Source: Lyophyllum atratum (taxonomy: Eukaryota > Basidiomycota > Agaricomycetes > Agaricales > Lyophyllaceae). From it: a stretch of DNA of 64,000 bases. The notes below the pieces were generated by a model that was not told the origin of the DNA, made no database searches, and was given only the letters and a program-made list of their open reading frames with translations. The stretch is taken from NCBI GenBank assembly GCA_014905825.1, contig JACGCN010000001.1, positions 3,658,001 to 3,722,000 on the forward strand, in the 5' to 3' direction. The position numbers and the translations under genes are program-made. This document shows positions 24,201-36,609 of this stretch, piece after piece. The number at the start of each line of letters is the position of its first letter. The stretch's first letter is position 1.

Positions 24201-27200
24201 CATTGTCTGTGCGTTTCCCTCATTGACGACTTGGCAGAACCTTATAAATGCGATCTCTCGGGTGCGGTTCGAGAACGGGAAATCGCCCTCAATCGTGCGA
24301 CAATTTCTGATTGACCAACTACGTTACAACGACAATACTGCTAATCCAGTAAGTTTTATATAGTCAAACAACCATGCTCCACGACTGACAGACCTATTTT
24401 CAGTACTCTGACGGTTTTTACATATGCACAATTATTTCATGCAGCAGCGTCTGCGACCATGCCTGTTGCACCACCCGAACGAGGGGAACTGCTCCCTTCG
24501 GAGGTTCGAAACGAGCAGAACGCCGAGGACGTTGAACTGCTCAAACAAAGTCTGGCTGAAGTGGATCGTTATCGCAGCATGGACCGGCTGATCCCTTCTC
24601 CTCACAACTGTGTCACTATCGCAGCATTAGAGGTTAGTTCTTTACGATGCGCCGATACAGGACTGCATGATTTACTGTTACGCTAGTTTTATATGCTGCT
24701 CGGTATCGCCGGTCTTATTCCAAACTCTCCCGCAGTGTTTTTCCCTTTGACACGGTATGTGATTAAGTACTTTCCCGTCCATACCTTGCTAATCATCTCA
24801 TCTTAGGGAGGGAAATTATACCCAAGTTCGCATTGCCGCATTTGATGGTCTTTTCCTGACGAAGTGGTATACGCCACATATCATGCGTTACGTTCTCGCA
24901 GTAATGGCCAATGATCCTTCGAAAGTAATCCGCAGGCACGTTGCGCGGAGCGCCTGTCATAGCTTGGCCTTGTTGGTGCAGATGGGCGAGATGAAGTCGG
25001 GTCTGAAGGAGACCGAGTCACTGCTCATTGAGGAGGATGGGACACTGCCGGAGAAGGCGAAAGAATCGAAGAAGAGCGAACTAGATATCATGATCAAAGT
25101 TTTACGGAAGGATCGTGAAGTTGGGAAGAATGAGGTTCTGCGGGAGTTCCTAATGCCGATTGCTTTGTATGTCATTTTGCATACTTCGTTGCATCCTTTG
25201 TTACTGACGAGCCCCTTAGAGCCCCTGACGTTGATCAAGAAGTTCGGTGGTGTATTCTCAAACTAGCTGACATCCTCATTCGTCCCGTCGAAGAGGCGGC
25301 TCCCACTGTGAAGATTCACATTCCCAGTACACCAGTGACGGACGTCCCTCCCCAACTTCCCCCCTGTCAAGGTGCCCTGTGAAGACGGCTCGAACACTTA
25401 AATCCGGCGGCCCCCACCCAAGAGTCCTTTCACGTCGTTCAATGTGCCTACTAAGCTTAGGTTACCGGCCAGTCCCATGCCTCAAGCAGGTCCACAGACT
25501 CCTGCAACGCCTCGTATTGAGTCTTCGAAGAAGAATGTTGCGTTTATTGCTCCTCCTCCGCCTATTCCCAAAGGCAAGGTGAAAGTAGCGAAGCCCACGA
25601 AGAGTCTTACTACAAGCAAGCCAGCCACGTCCCGAAGGCGCAGTCAGGCGGAATGACTTTGAATGATCTCACAGCGTCTCGAAATGCCTGGAAGAAGCTC
25701 ACGGCGCACAAGCATGCTCTCGCTTTCAAGCAGCCTGTTGATCCTATAAGGGACCAGGCACCTAAGTACGTCCCTTGAAGCGCTCCGGATATATCTTACT
25801 TAACTGTGCGTGTTAGGTACTTTGACATTATCAAGGACCCTATGGATCTCAGTACCATGCGGGCAAAGCTGGAAGAGGGGATGTACAAGGACCGCTTTGC
25901 TTTCGAGGCCGACTTCCGTCTCATGATCTCAAACTCGCAACTTTACAACGCTCCAGGAAGCTTCGTACACAATGCAGCCATCGCGCTGGAGACTTTCTTC
26001 GAAAAACGTATGAATACCTTAACATGTGTGTGTTATGGAATGCTAAATCAAGTTGCAGAATGGACTATCATTACCAAAACCTTGGAAGCCGCCGACAAAT
26101 CCCATGCCCCTGCCACAGTCCCTGCCGCGCCCCAGCGCGCACCACGAATCCTACCTCCCGTGCCAAGAGCATTCCCCACTCCTCCTCCTCCTGCACCCGC
26201 CGCCCCTGTTGCGGCACTCGCTCGTCCTACCATCAAACTCAAAGTCGGTTCTCAGCCCAAACCCGCAGACACCCCAGAACAAGTAGTAGCCAAACCTCGT
26301 GCACGAAAACCCAAGGCTGAACCACCCTCTGTTGATCAACCTCCTGTCGAACCTCCACCACCTCCCTATGTTGATGACGGCTCTCATGACATTCTTCAGG
26401 AGGTTCTGGCCATTGAACGCGAGAAAGACGAGAAGCGACATCGTTCCACATCAGAGAAAGAGAAGGACAAGCAGCCCCGTCCCCATTGGAGAAAGAAAAG
26501 GACAAACAGCCCGTCAATGGTGTCTCCGGAAAGCGGAAGAAGAGTGATGCACTGAGCGAGGACGACATCGTGGCCCTTGCTAAACCATCGAAGAAAGAAC
26601 GGCCTTCTCCTCCAGGTCCTTCCTCATCTACGGTTCCTAAGGTGAAACTTGTTGTACCATCAACAGTCAAGCCTGTTCCTTCGTCCCATAAGTCCAAAGC
26701 AGACAAGCAGGCCCAGCCTGTCGTTACACCTGATGTGCCTCGTGTATCTTTGAAGGGCAAAGAGAAGGAAGTTTCGAGTCCAGCTCCTCCGCCCCCAGCC
26801 CCAAAGCCAAAGAAACGAGCGCATCCGACAACCCCTATCAATGAGAAGAAGTGCAAAGATCTCATGAAGGTGCTGCAGAGACTTCCAGAGGCTGGAATCT
26901 TTTCGCGTCCTGTTGATCCTGTCGCAGATGGCTGTCCTACGTACGTCTCCGCTACAATCTATATCATGAGTTCACTGATCCGATGGGCCTCTAGGTATTT
27001 GCAAGAAATTTCGCACCCTATGGATTTTGGCACTATAACGACGAAACTTAATCAAAACAAGTATCTCACTACTGAGGAGTTTGGCGCGGACATAGAGCTC
27101 GTCTTTAGCAACTGTCGGCGGTTCAACCCCCCTGCTACCTTCCCAGTAACATGCACGGACGTGGTAGAGAAGGCATTCAAGAAGGAGTGGCCGAAAGTGT

Positions 27201-27676
27201 TGGAGAGGAAGCTTTCTTGGATGGAGAAGCGTGGTTTGCAAGGCGTGATGACTTCCTTGGTCAAGGAGGAGAAGTGAGATAGTTTTTATCTTTCTGTTAT
27301 TGTTTTCGTTAAAGCTAATCTGGATGTCCTTCGCAGGTCTTGGGTCTTCCGTGAACCTGTGGATCCGGTCCTGTTGGGTATTCCAACCTATTACGACATT
27401 ATACCGAAGAAAAACGCTCGAGATCTCAGGACGATCCGGCAGAAACTCGACGCTGACAAGTACGATACTGTGGAGGCTTTCGTGGCGGACATAGAGCTCA
27501 TGCTGAGCAACGCTATTACTTTCAACGGGCCTGGGTCAGAAGTTGCTGACATTGCAATAATCGTGCGCAGCAAGTTCAATGAGCTGATGGAAAGCTGGAG
27601 GTCGGGCTCGTCGAAGAAGAGGAAAGACGGTGACAAGGGGACCCCACAACCGATGAAGAAGGCCAAGCTTGGATGA
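21201..27676 (+). CDS. TAF2: TFIID subunit TAF2 with three C-terminal bromodomains; many frame breaks
   Basis: About 19 exons and about 1,830 aa if corrected. The first 1,050 residues follow TAF2 order: LEIDFSGNLWGYTEITIVPT, CWVPCVDNMWEKCTWEFEFV, the aminopeptidase-like fold without the zinc HExxH motif, SFAEQWIYGSGCPSFGFSAT, QPDFMWVSQLQRDRDVVAQV, then HEAT-like helices. Continuous splicing then leads through a Pro/Lys linker to three bromodomains: DIIKDPMDLSTMRAKLEEG with SNSQLYNAPGS (exons 25220-25765 and 25817-26007); EISHPMDFGTITTKLNQNKY with NCRRFNPP; and a weaker third (NAITFNGPGS) ending at 27676. All three keep the Asn of the acetyl-lysine pocket. At least ten one-base indels interrupt the frame, the clearest near 22986, 23236, 23451 and 24436. 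The first-exon donor is unresolved: no GT of the right phase is present, so the start at 21201 is tentative. Confidence 0.88.
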
Positions 27677-27860
27677 TTCAATAAATGTAGGTTAGGATAG
27701 ATGCGGAGTTGTTATACTATATCGGGATTGCTACACCCAGTGAATGTAGTGTGTAAAATAGGGTATAATAATGTGTGGGTAATCAATATGGAGAATGGGC
27801 CATGATATCAGACAAAAGTGCAATGATATAGAAAAAAAGAGTGCAAGAGGGATGTTGATG

Positions 27861-30800
27861 CTACCAATCTGGCCACAGCTCTAGAAGGCTGTTAGAGTCT
27901 TCTTCGGGCGTGTCCTTCAATTTCATCCAACGATCAGGGATCTGGAACGATTGTCAGCCGAAGTATGATGAAAGATGACATAGACTTACAAGAGGGAAAT
28001 ATCTTTCCATCGCGCTTATGAATCGCTGGCGATACTGCCTAGGAGTTACGATAGTGGGCTCGCCCCGACCACCTAGGAAAGCAGACTCTTTGACCCAACT
28101 TTCTAGCTTCTTGTCCCAGGTATAGGTACGGATATAATCTAGACTCCGTGTTCATTAAATCGCCTAAGTAACGAAATTTGCCATACTGACCGACGATTCC
28201 GACGACTAGTTCATTATTTTGACTGTCGACCTAGCACACAAATTCAGCAAGGTTGAACGGAAGAAAGTAAGAGTTACCGACCCCGACAACCAGCGAATAG
28301 TCCATGACATTGATGTCTGCGAGGAACTTGCTGTCATTGTAAAGTGCACCTCTCAAGATGCGCTTAGAGTGTTCGCGAAGATAAAACGGATTCAAATGTG
28401 CGGCTAGGAACCGTAAGACTAATGCCAGCATCTTCTCGCGGTGGAGCACATCTACTCACTTTCAACGAGATTCTCATCGAGGAGGACCTCGTTTTCTCTA
28501 CCAGTGGATTGAACGTGACGATTACGTGTGGATCCTTTCAAGTCATAGATCTAGTACGAGACATCAGGTTAACTGGAGAAAATTGCGCGACATAAGCAAC
28601 GCTTGAGCCAACCTTAGTGAAGCGCCGGTCATAGAATAGATTCTCCATCACCAGAAGGTTCATTTGCGTCGACTTCGATTTTCCAGGACCTCTGTCTTTG
28701 CCCGTCTTCCTAAACGTCAGCTTAAAGCAGCCAAAGTGCTTAGCTAGCAAAGTTGGACGCTGGGGGAGGATAAGCAAGACAGTGCTTCAAAGAACGATGA
28801 AGCTCACGTTCGCAGAGACGGCAGATGACATGTAATCAAAATATGCAGGTGCAAAAGTTTCCATAGTCTGAAGTTCAGGTTTTGAGAGTTCTTTGGCAAT
28901 GAAGCGATCATCTGCGAATGCCTTAATAACAGTGTTGAGTGTTCTACGTCATACACTCACCTCTGGTCTTCAGAAAGGCGGAGCCTGATTTCCCCCCACT
29001 AGCATTCCATTTGACACACCTAGACAAGGACTCGATCATGCTTTTCTCGCAGTCATACGTACGACGTAGAGCGTCAAATTGTTCGGGGTAGAGAACCGTG
29101 CAGCTGATTGTCAGCCCTCCACTCTCGAAGGCTGTATGATCCAATCAACTACGCAATCCACGAAGATTAAATCAACACTGACTTATGGCCCAGGGGAGCT
29201 TTGACGAAGGAACTCTGAGATCTTCGGTGGGATCTGCAGATTCTTGGGGGTCCATGTTGACAACACCCCAGGTGGAGCTTGAATCCGCCACCGACCGATC
29301 GTCGGGCATGAATGCTTCGCCATTGTCGTTGAGTTTTGCTTCCCTTGCCGTTCGTTTCTCAGCACGAGACCTCGCGAGCATCTCACGGTACTGAGGCGAG
29401 CTGTAGTGAAGGAAGTCAGGTGAAAAAGCCCCCATGTAGCAGCAGAGAGCGTACTTCAAAGCGAGGGCAATAATTGATGTTGGCTCGTCCGTACGAACCA
29501 CCATTGACGAACCTCTGAAGATATGCTCCGGATCATTCATGGGATCGTCGTCTAGAGAGTGTCTAGATGTCGGAGGTTGTTGCAGCCAGAAGCCAGATAA
29601 AGCCTTCAAAATCGAAGTGCGTTCAGCAGCGCCTGGGAGTTCATCAGATGTTGGTGGTGTCAACGAAGCATCCTTCTCCATGTTGACGGATGTCAGGAAT
29701 GGTGAAGGCGGCAAAGATACTGGCTCATGGACAGGAGCTTCTTGTAATTGGTCTTGCGTAACTGGTCCATCAACAACGTCGGGCAAGGAAATGAGTGGAG
29801 GCGCCGTCTTGATGGCTGACCCCGGGGAGATCAAATCGGATTCGTTAGATGCTTGAAGAAGTTCCGGTACAGTTCGTTCCTCTTCCATGCCTTCGCCTTC
29901 ATCATCGGCCTCGCTAGAATCTGAGCTTTCAGATTCATCTTTGATGGCGTCCTTAACACTATCAAGAATCTCCACTTTCGCTCGCGCAGATGCCACAGGG
30001 CGTGCTCTCTTCCCCCGAATGACGGAATAACGACTCTTTAAACGTTCAGGCATCTCGACCGAGACGTTCGAAGTGTTTCGCGATATTTGAAACTTTACTT
30101 CCAGGACCTGTAGAAGGTCTGCGCAAAGTAGACTTGGCCACAGGGTTGGTGGACTGCGGGCGAGCAGGCAACTTTTCCTTCGCGCGGGATGAGATCCTCT
30201 GTCTTCCAAGCTTCCCACTGGTGGACGCTTGCCTGGCATTTGTGGGTGATGAAGGACGACTAGCTTTGATATCTTTACCCCGGCCACTTAACGAGCGCTT
30301 TTCTGGAGAGGGTCTTCGCGAAGATTCATGGGATTCAAATGCGGATCCTCCCACAGGACCAGGAATCCGGCTTCCTGTGTGGACCAGTCCCCTTCTTGAA
30401 TGTGTGAGATATCTTGGCGCAATGTTGGCGGCAGTATCCCTGTTCAAAATCTGATACTGATGCCTTTTTCGATGGTAATCGATGTCGGCTCTTGTTACGC
30501 AGAGGCTGGCGACGCGGGATAGGGGATGTATACTCTTGTTCTGATTCGGAAAAAGGAGCGCGGGGTGCCAGGGCCGTTTTTGTAAGGTCATGCACGCCTT
30601 CAGGAGGTAGGAAGTCTTGATATTTCCTTACCAACTCTGCGACGCTGGGCTGATGTACTGCACGCCGTGGTAGCCTTGATAGTCGCTGGACAGGCACGTC
30701 TTCCCCAACTGGTTTAGACACGTCCTACAGCAGGGAGCAAAACGTTAAAGCAGTTCCTATACAGACATCGCGATACTTACTGGGGCGGGTGACGTCGGAA

Positions 30801-33800
30801 GAGCGTCAGCGTCGTCTTTCCCTGCACCGATTGTTGAGTCACTTTCTGGATCAGATTTCGGAGTAGCTTCATCTACAATAACCGAAGGGGCTACTGCAGG
30901 GCCTGAGTACTTTGACCTCTTCACCTTCAGGTGAATCGGCTACTCGAGTGCCAACCTCAGTAGGTGGGATGCATTTCTTGCCGTCCTCCATGTTAGTTTC
31001 AGATTCTGATGCTTCTGAAGCTGACGAGGTGAATGAATCTCCTGTAACCCTCCGTAGATCCATAGGACCCTCTTCTGCCTCGGAAACGCTGGAGGACGGG
31101 AGATGTGGCTGGTCAAATGCACCAGACAGCTCGTATCTCCGAGGCCACATCGCCCGAACAGAGCCAAATGCGGATGCCCTTTTGCTGTTACGGTCCAAGG
31201 TTTGTTGAACAGGACGAGGTTTAGGTAGTCGGTCGAAATCATGTTGCCAGGCTACAATTTTATCTTGTCGATAGGAGTGCACCTGGTTTAAGTGCAAGAG
31301 TATCCGTCGCTGGAGATTCTCGATAAATGTTATTGATGAGTCTGCCAATGTCCTCCCTCTCGACTTGAGCTCGAGTGATCAAGGTATTGATGTCAGAGAG
31401 CAGTACGAGCATCAGTCTCCTCATCTCCTGTAGCGGCATCTATGCTGATTAGCCTGAGGTCATCGATCAAGGCTGAGTACCACATGAAATTTCGATGATG
31501 CAGGCGGTCAAAATCTGCATTCTTGAGCTCCAGTTGTGTCTCAGGACGGACCCGGATGCGGAAGGGAGGGTATACAATTTCATGCATAGAAATGGAAGTC
31601 AGCTTGGAAGCGGACCGTCATGCCCTTCGACGCGAAATAGCGGATATGGTGCTTATAGATGTTATGCTGGCACCCTGCACCCTGGACAAGCTTGACGTCC
31701 GCAGGGTAGAAATGTAATTCGAGAAACTTGGCGAAGGAGTATCTCTGCATCTCCTCCGAGACGGGGATGAATGGCGTCGCCGAACCACAGACACGGCATG
31801 CACTCCACGTCGTAACCAGATCCGGAGCTGGATAATAATTTTGACGCCCGATAATTTGCCCATCCCATTGCTCGACGGCCACAAAGAGACGTGTTTCATT
31901 GTGAACGTAGACTCTGCAGTGGCGGGCAAGAGGTTTGTCGCATCCTTTTCCAGTACAGATGGCCTTCGGATCCAGGAACTGGGCCAAGGTGTCACCAACC
32001 GACCGCTCGATAAACTGGCCCAGCGTACAATCAGTTCTCGCCGTAGAATGTGATATAGTTCAGGCGTGGCGCGAAACACGCTTGATGCTGCCCAAATTCT
32101 GCCGTTGGGATGGTGTACTTCCCACAAGCTGATGCACTGGTACTTCTCCACGATAAAGTCGTCCTGGTTCTTCCGCAAATACCACTCCCAGATTCGGCGC
32201 TGCTCTTCATGCTGCCACTTGGTAAGACTAAAACGACTCTCCAACGCTATATCGGCGAGCGTTTTCAGTCGTTCTGGGCGCAGTTCTGGCGTATTAGGGC
32301 TAACGGTTGAAGTCATGGAATCAGAAGAGAGGGTTGACGAAGCTGTGGATGGAGGGTGAAGGAAATAGGACGAGGCTTCAGCCTGTCCCAGAGCTGGGTG
32401 AATTGCCTCCGGGCTCGACGGCGTGCCAGGCGTTCTGATCGACGGTAAGGCTTCAATTTGAGCGTTAATAGTCACCCTGATCGTCACTGTGGGAGGACCC
32501 CGCAGGCGACGTTGCAGTGACCGTAACTTCCTGGGAGTGAAGGAAATGAGAGCGTTCTTCACGCCGTATGACCTCATCCTCCCAAGCCTGCTTAGCCCGG
32601 GTGAGCTCGTCATCCAGGTCTTTCATTCTCATTATCGGGTATGGGGGAGGGAAGCGCAAAGTGGCAGAAACGGATATAAACGTCCTGGCGTACGGTTCGA
32701 GCGACTGGTCGATACGCTTCGAAAGTGAAAGTTGCTCGTCATCCTCAGTCGGAGGATTGTCAGTATCCAAATCGACTTCTGTAATTGTCGCAAACGAAGG
32801 TGATTCGTGAACTTCTATCGTTGGCGTGGATAAGCGAGATGTCGATAAAAAGGAATTGAATGGGAACGAGGAGGCGAGAGAAGTGTTCATAATGCCAGTG
32901 CGCTCGTTGAGAGTCGTTGGCACTGCATCTGGGTTGAATGGCGGGAGGGTGATTACAGAGTCCTTCCAAAGGTGGGTCTCTAGCTTCAGGTTCCTAACGA
33001 TGAAGGTAAGGAACCGAGTAACCTTCTTGATACGGCGAAGAGTATCGAGATCACCCCCGCGCAAGATGATAGTACAGCCCGTCTCCCGGTTGCATCCCTC
33101 GAAGCGCATATACGTCTTCCGACGGCCAGGGATCAAGGGATGATCAAAGGTCTGGATGCGGAAACGAGCGCAATGGCCCAATCGAGGTTCGAGCGCCAGT
33201 TTGTCCATGGAAGAGAAGACATCCCCTTGTGTCATGCGAGCGATCGTTTGGATCGCAGATGGTTTGACTGTCCGTGCGACTGCGATGCCGTGCTTCGCAA
33301 GTGCATCCAGAGCAAGCCTGGACACGGATTGCTCAACCAGAACGACGTGCGGGCGTAATGCTGCGATGCGGCTAGCAAGATTGCCCAAGTACTCCTTCTC
33401 CTGGCGCACTACCTGCCCAAAATGCATGTACTGCCCTTCAACGCGATAGAACTCCAGAGGGAAAGTGACTAGCATGACACGGGGATTGCGGACAGAGCGA
33501 GACATCTGCTTGTGAGCGACGTTCTTCGTAATGACTGCACCCTCGACGTATTCTGAGTCGCGGGGGCTACCACCAGGAATCTTTTTTATCTTGACATATT
33601 TTCGCACATCCATGTCCTCTCCCTGTCGGTGAGGTAAGGTAGTGAAGGTCAATTCACGAGCAATGCGAAGTGCTAGCTTGAGCAGCGTCTCCTCCCACTC
33701 TTTAACGTTTGGTATATGCTCGCTGGTGAGCATCTGTCGCAGCATGACCTTTAGATGAAGCATTGAAGTCAAATTGAGTTCCTGTGCATAACTGAAGAGG

Positions 33801-35421
33801 ACTTTCAGTTATGAGATCGATAAGGTAGACAGCGACATACGCAGTGCTTTCTCGGCGAGTCCGCCAGCCCGGTTCACCATTTGCCACACTATCAAGACGG
33901 CTGTGTACCCGACTTCGGATGAAAGGTGTGGCTTGTTCGAATTCACCATAGGAGTTGAATCGAGATCTCAGCCTGCTATGTGGACGAGGGCTATCTAGTC
34001 CGTTATCGGGAGAGCCGATGGGAAATTGTATGGAACTCATAGGACCTTCTATACCGATAGGTATTGCATTAGAGCGATCGTCGGGTGTATTGGACCCAGG
34101 AGCCGTCGGGGACTCAGGGTGATGAAAGCCATTCGCTAAACCTCCCGAGTCCTTCTCTTCGTCGGAGACGGCTCTACGAAAAGGCGCGGGGTTGTCTTGG
34201 ATGGGTTCCCACATCCCATCTTCGCGTTCTCTGAGGTGTGGTGTAACTGGTCGAGATCCATAACCACTTTCGTCAGATCCGGATACTGGCCGCTTGGTTT
34301 CCGCTATAGAATACAGATTGAAGGGTTCATCTGTCCGTCCAAAAAGCTGCGAGGCGGCGAAGGGCGATTGTGGGTGGCCACCAGGGTCTAGACCAAGTTG
34401 GTGAGCAGGGAAGGAGGTAACCGAGGAAACGACTGAGCGCCGGTCGTCGTCGTCGTCTTCATCTACAGTGGCAAGCTTCTCGAGGCACAAGTTACACACA
34501 CGAACCATGCCGTCGTGCCCGAATCGAGAGCCTTTAATTATGTTGGACGCGCAGCGGGAGCAAAATATCTGCCCTGTATCAACGCGTCAGTTTTCCTAGC
34601 GGTTCCGACCGAAAGTAGCGCACCGCATATCCGACAGTGATGTTTCCGACGCCATGTCGAGAAGACGCTCTTGCAATCATAGCACTCTTTACAATTCTCG
34701 TCGTCCATCCAATAATCACGAGATAAACCTGGGACACTTTAGGATATGCAGCTAATCTTTTGGTAGGCAGCTTACCTTCACCCCGTATCCGCCTGATGAC
34801 CTTCGAAACAGAACCAGATCTATGTAGGCTTGTGGCTGTCTTGATGCTGCGTGCATCATCTGGAATTGGGAACCCTGGTATTGATGTTCCAAACATTGCA
34901 CCCTCCGCCGTTTCCGCGACCGGAGAGTAGAATGAGCCACCTCGAGAGGGCGATCGATCATAGTCAATGCTATAGGTAGGAAGCTCGGATTGGGCTGGAG
35001 TAAGAGATACAAGCGGTGGAGCCACCTGAGCTGGCGCTGTTGCGAGTGAGAAGGGGCGATCTGCAGTTGAGGACCGCGTTGAGAAGCTGGATGGCTGGGA
35101 CTGAGCGGCATATGAGGGTCTTCGCTGCTCCGAGGCACCTTGCGCTGTGGTCAGATTGGGGGACACGGTGGGGTTGATGGTCGATGACGGAGTTGCTGCT
35201 GATGAGAGGGGAGCAGAAAGAGTGTTCTTCATACGAGAGAAGATAGACGTCACTAGCGTGTATGAAGACTGGTCATTCTCATCCTCTTCAGAGAAAGGGT
35301 TGAAAGAGGTAAGGCTTGTCACATCGTCGTTAAGCTTCGTGCTACTCCTAGACCTGGAGGAGTATCCGCTGAACGTTCCATGGACAGGAGAAGTGACTGC
35401 AGGGGTGTCGATGGTAGTCAT
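27861..35421 (-). CDS. FAB1: 1-phosphatidylinositol-3-phosphate 5-kinase FAB1/PIKfyve, with frame breaks
   Basis: Thirteen exons, 35421 to 27861, about 2,311 aa. Order: a Ser-rich N-terminus; FYVE zinc finger at about 223-285 ([17 protein letters not shown], the PI3P-binding basic patch); CCT/TCP1-like domain at about 525-770 ([20 protein letters not shown]); the conserved Cys-rich region ([35 protein letters not shown]); and a C-terminal PIP kinase ([63 protein letters not shown], ending LELWPDW). It makes PI(3,5)P2 on the vacuole or endosome membrane. About eight one-base indels break exons 33791-30781 and 30724-29183 (near 32476, 32035, 31588, 31405, 31288, 30920, 30433 and 30054). Net phase is consistent with six extra bases. 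The kinase exons read cleanly. Confidence 0.95.
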
Positions 35422-36609
35422 GAAGAAAGGAATAGGCTCGCTGCAATTCTTCGCTTCTGATTCATGACCTTTTGGTAGAATAGTCGGTTTGAGAACATCC
35501 TTCGATTGCTAATTCGGGTAGCGCGCCGAACCACGTGGTTCGCAGCATCGGGCTCTGCACTGGCAGCTTTAACGGCGAAGCCATTCCATCCATATCTCTT
35601 CAGCTCTTCATCGGGCCCTATGTGCCCTCCCTGCTTATCATTATCCTTACCATCCATTTTGTCTTCCAGTGTTGCTCTCATGTATACTGTTATACGACTT
35701 ACACGGTCCCCGCTCCACAAAGTGACTCATGGCATCAATGCTTGGGAGCACAAGCAGCTATGTGAGGCGAAGACGATCACAAAACGTTCCTCTGCCGATA
35801 TACGAACGTCACAGGCGAATGGGCAACCCCCCATACGCTCCTTGAACACATTGAGTTTAGACTGAGTCCAACGATTCACATAGGTATCGCAACCCTTGGA
35901 CGCGATGACGTCTTACTAAAGCTCTTACTCGCGTAGAGCTGAGTTTTTGATGTTTGCTGTCTACCTATTAGTGGGGAGCTTCTAGCCTCGCGTCCCCGGT
36001 GACAGATCCGATACTTATCTGCATTGTTATCCAATCATCGGCACCAGTGCGCCTTGTGATAATGGATATCGGTGCCACTATTCTTGAAAAGAAGCACTTC
36101 TTGAACAGCTAATGTGGGGTTGTTGAAGCTGAACTACTTAGGCGCGGCGTGTGGCGGAATACATCATACGTGGAGGTCAGTACTTTTAAATCCGCAGTAC
36201 ACTGTACACGGTACCCATTTGTATATGACATATAAATCATCGTTCAGGGCATTTAGTGACACGGGGTGTGATCAGTCCCGACTCAGTTACCTCGATGAGT
36301 ATATACGAGCACGGTCTCCGTCGCAGAGAAAGCAACTGTGTGAATAGTGAATAGGGCGCGCCGACGCGTCGGGCGATATTTACTTCTATTTGCATCAAGA
36401 CGCGTGGCACGTGGGATACCACATTCCAGAGGTTCACTTGAGTGAGCATTATCCCTTAATATTTCAATAGCACCCCTCGGGCCTTCAATCTACGAGGCCA
36501 TAGTCTTCTGGGTTTTGGTATTCATTTACTTCTCCGCTGCAATGAATTCTCATCTGATCAGACCTGTGATCTCAAGCTACATTTCACCTATCTTCACTGA
36601 ACTCTGATA
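35422..36609. other. Intergenic between divergent FAB1 and CSN2
   Basis: About 1.2 kb between two starts. No coding signal. It includes a short palindromic patch (gtacactgtacacggtac, near 36195-36213) and is otherwise unremarkable. Confidence 0.5.

Noticed and set aside
32440..32480. A 25-base intron in FAB1
   Set aside because: Far below the usable size; one extra G in GGG explains the frame change better.
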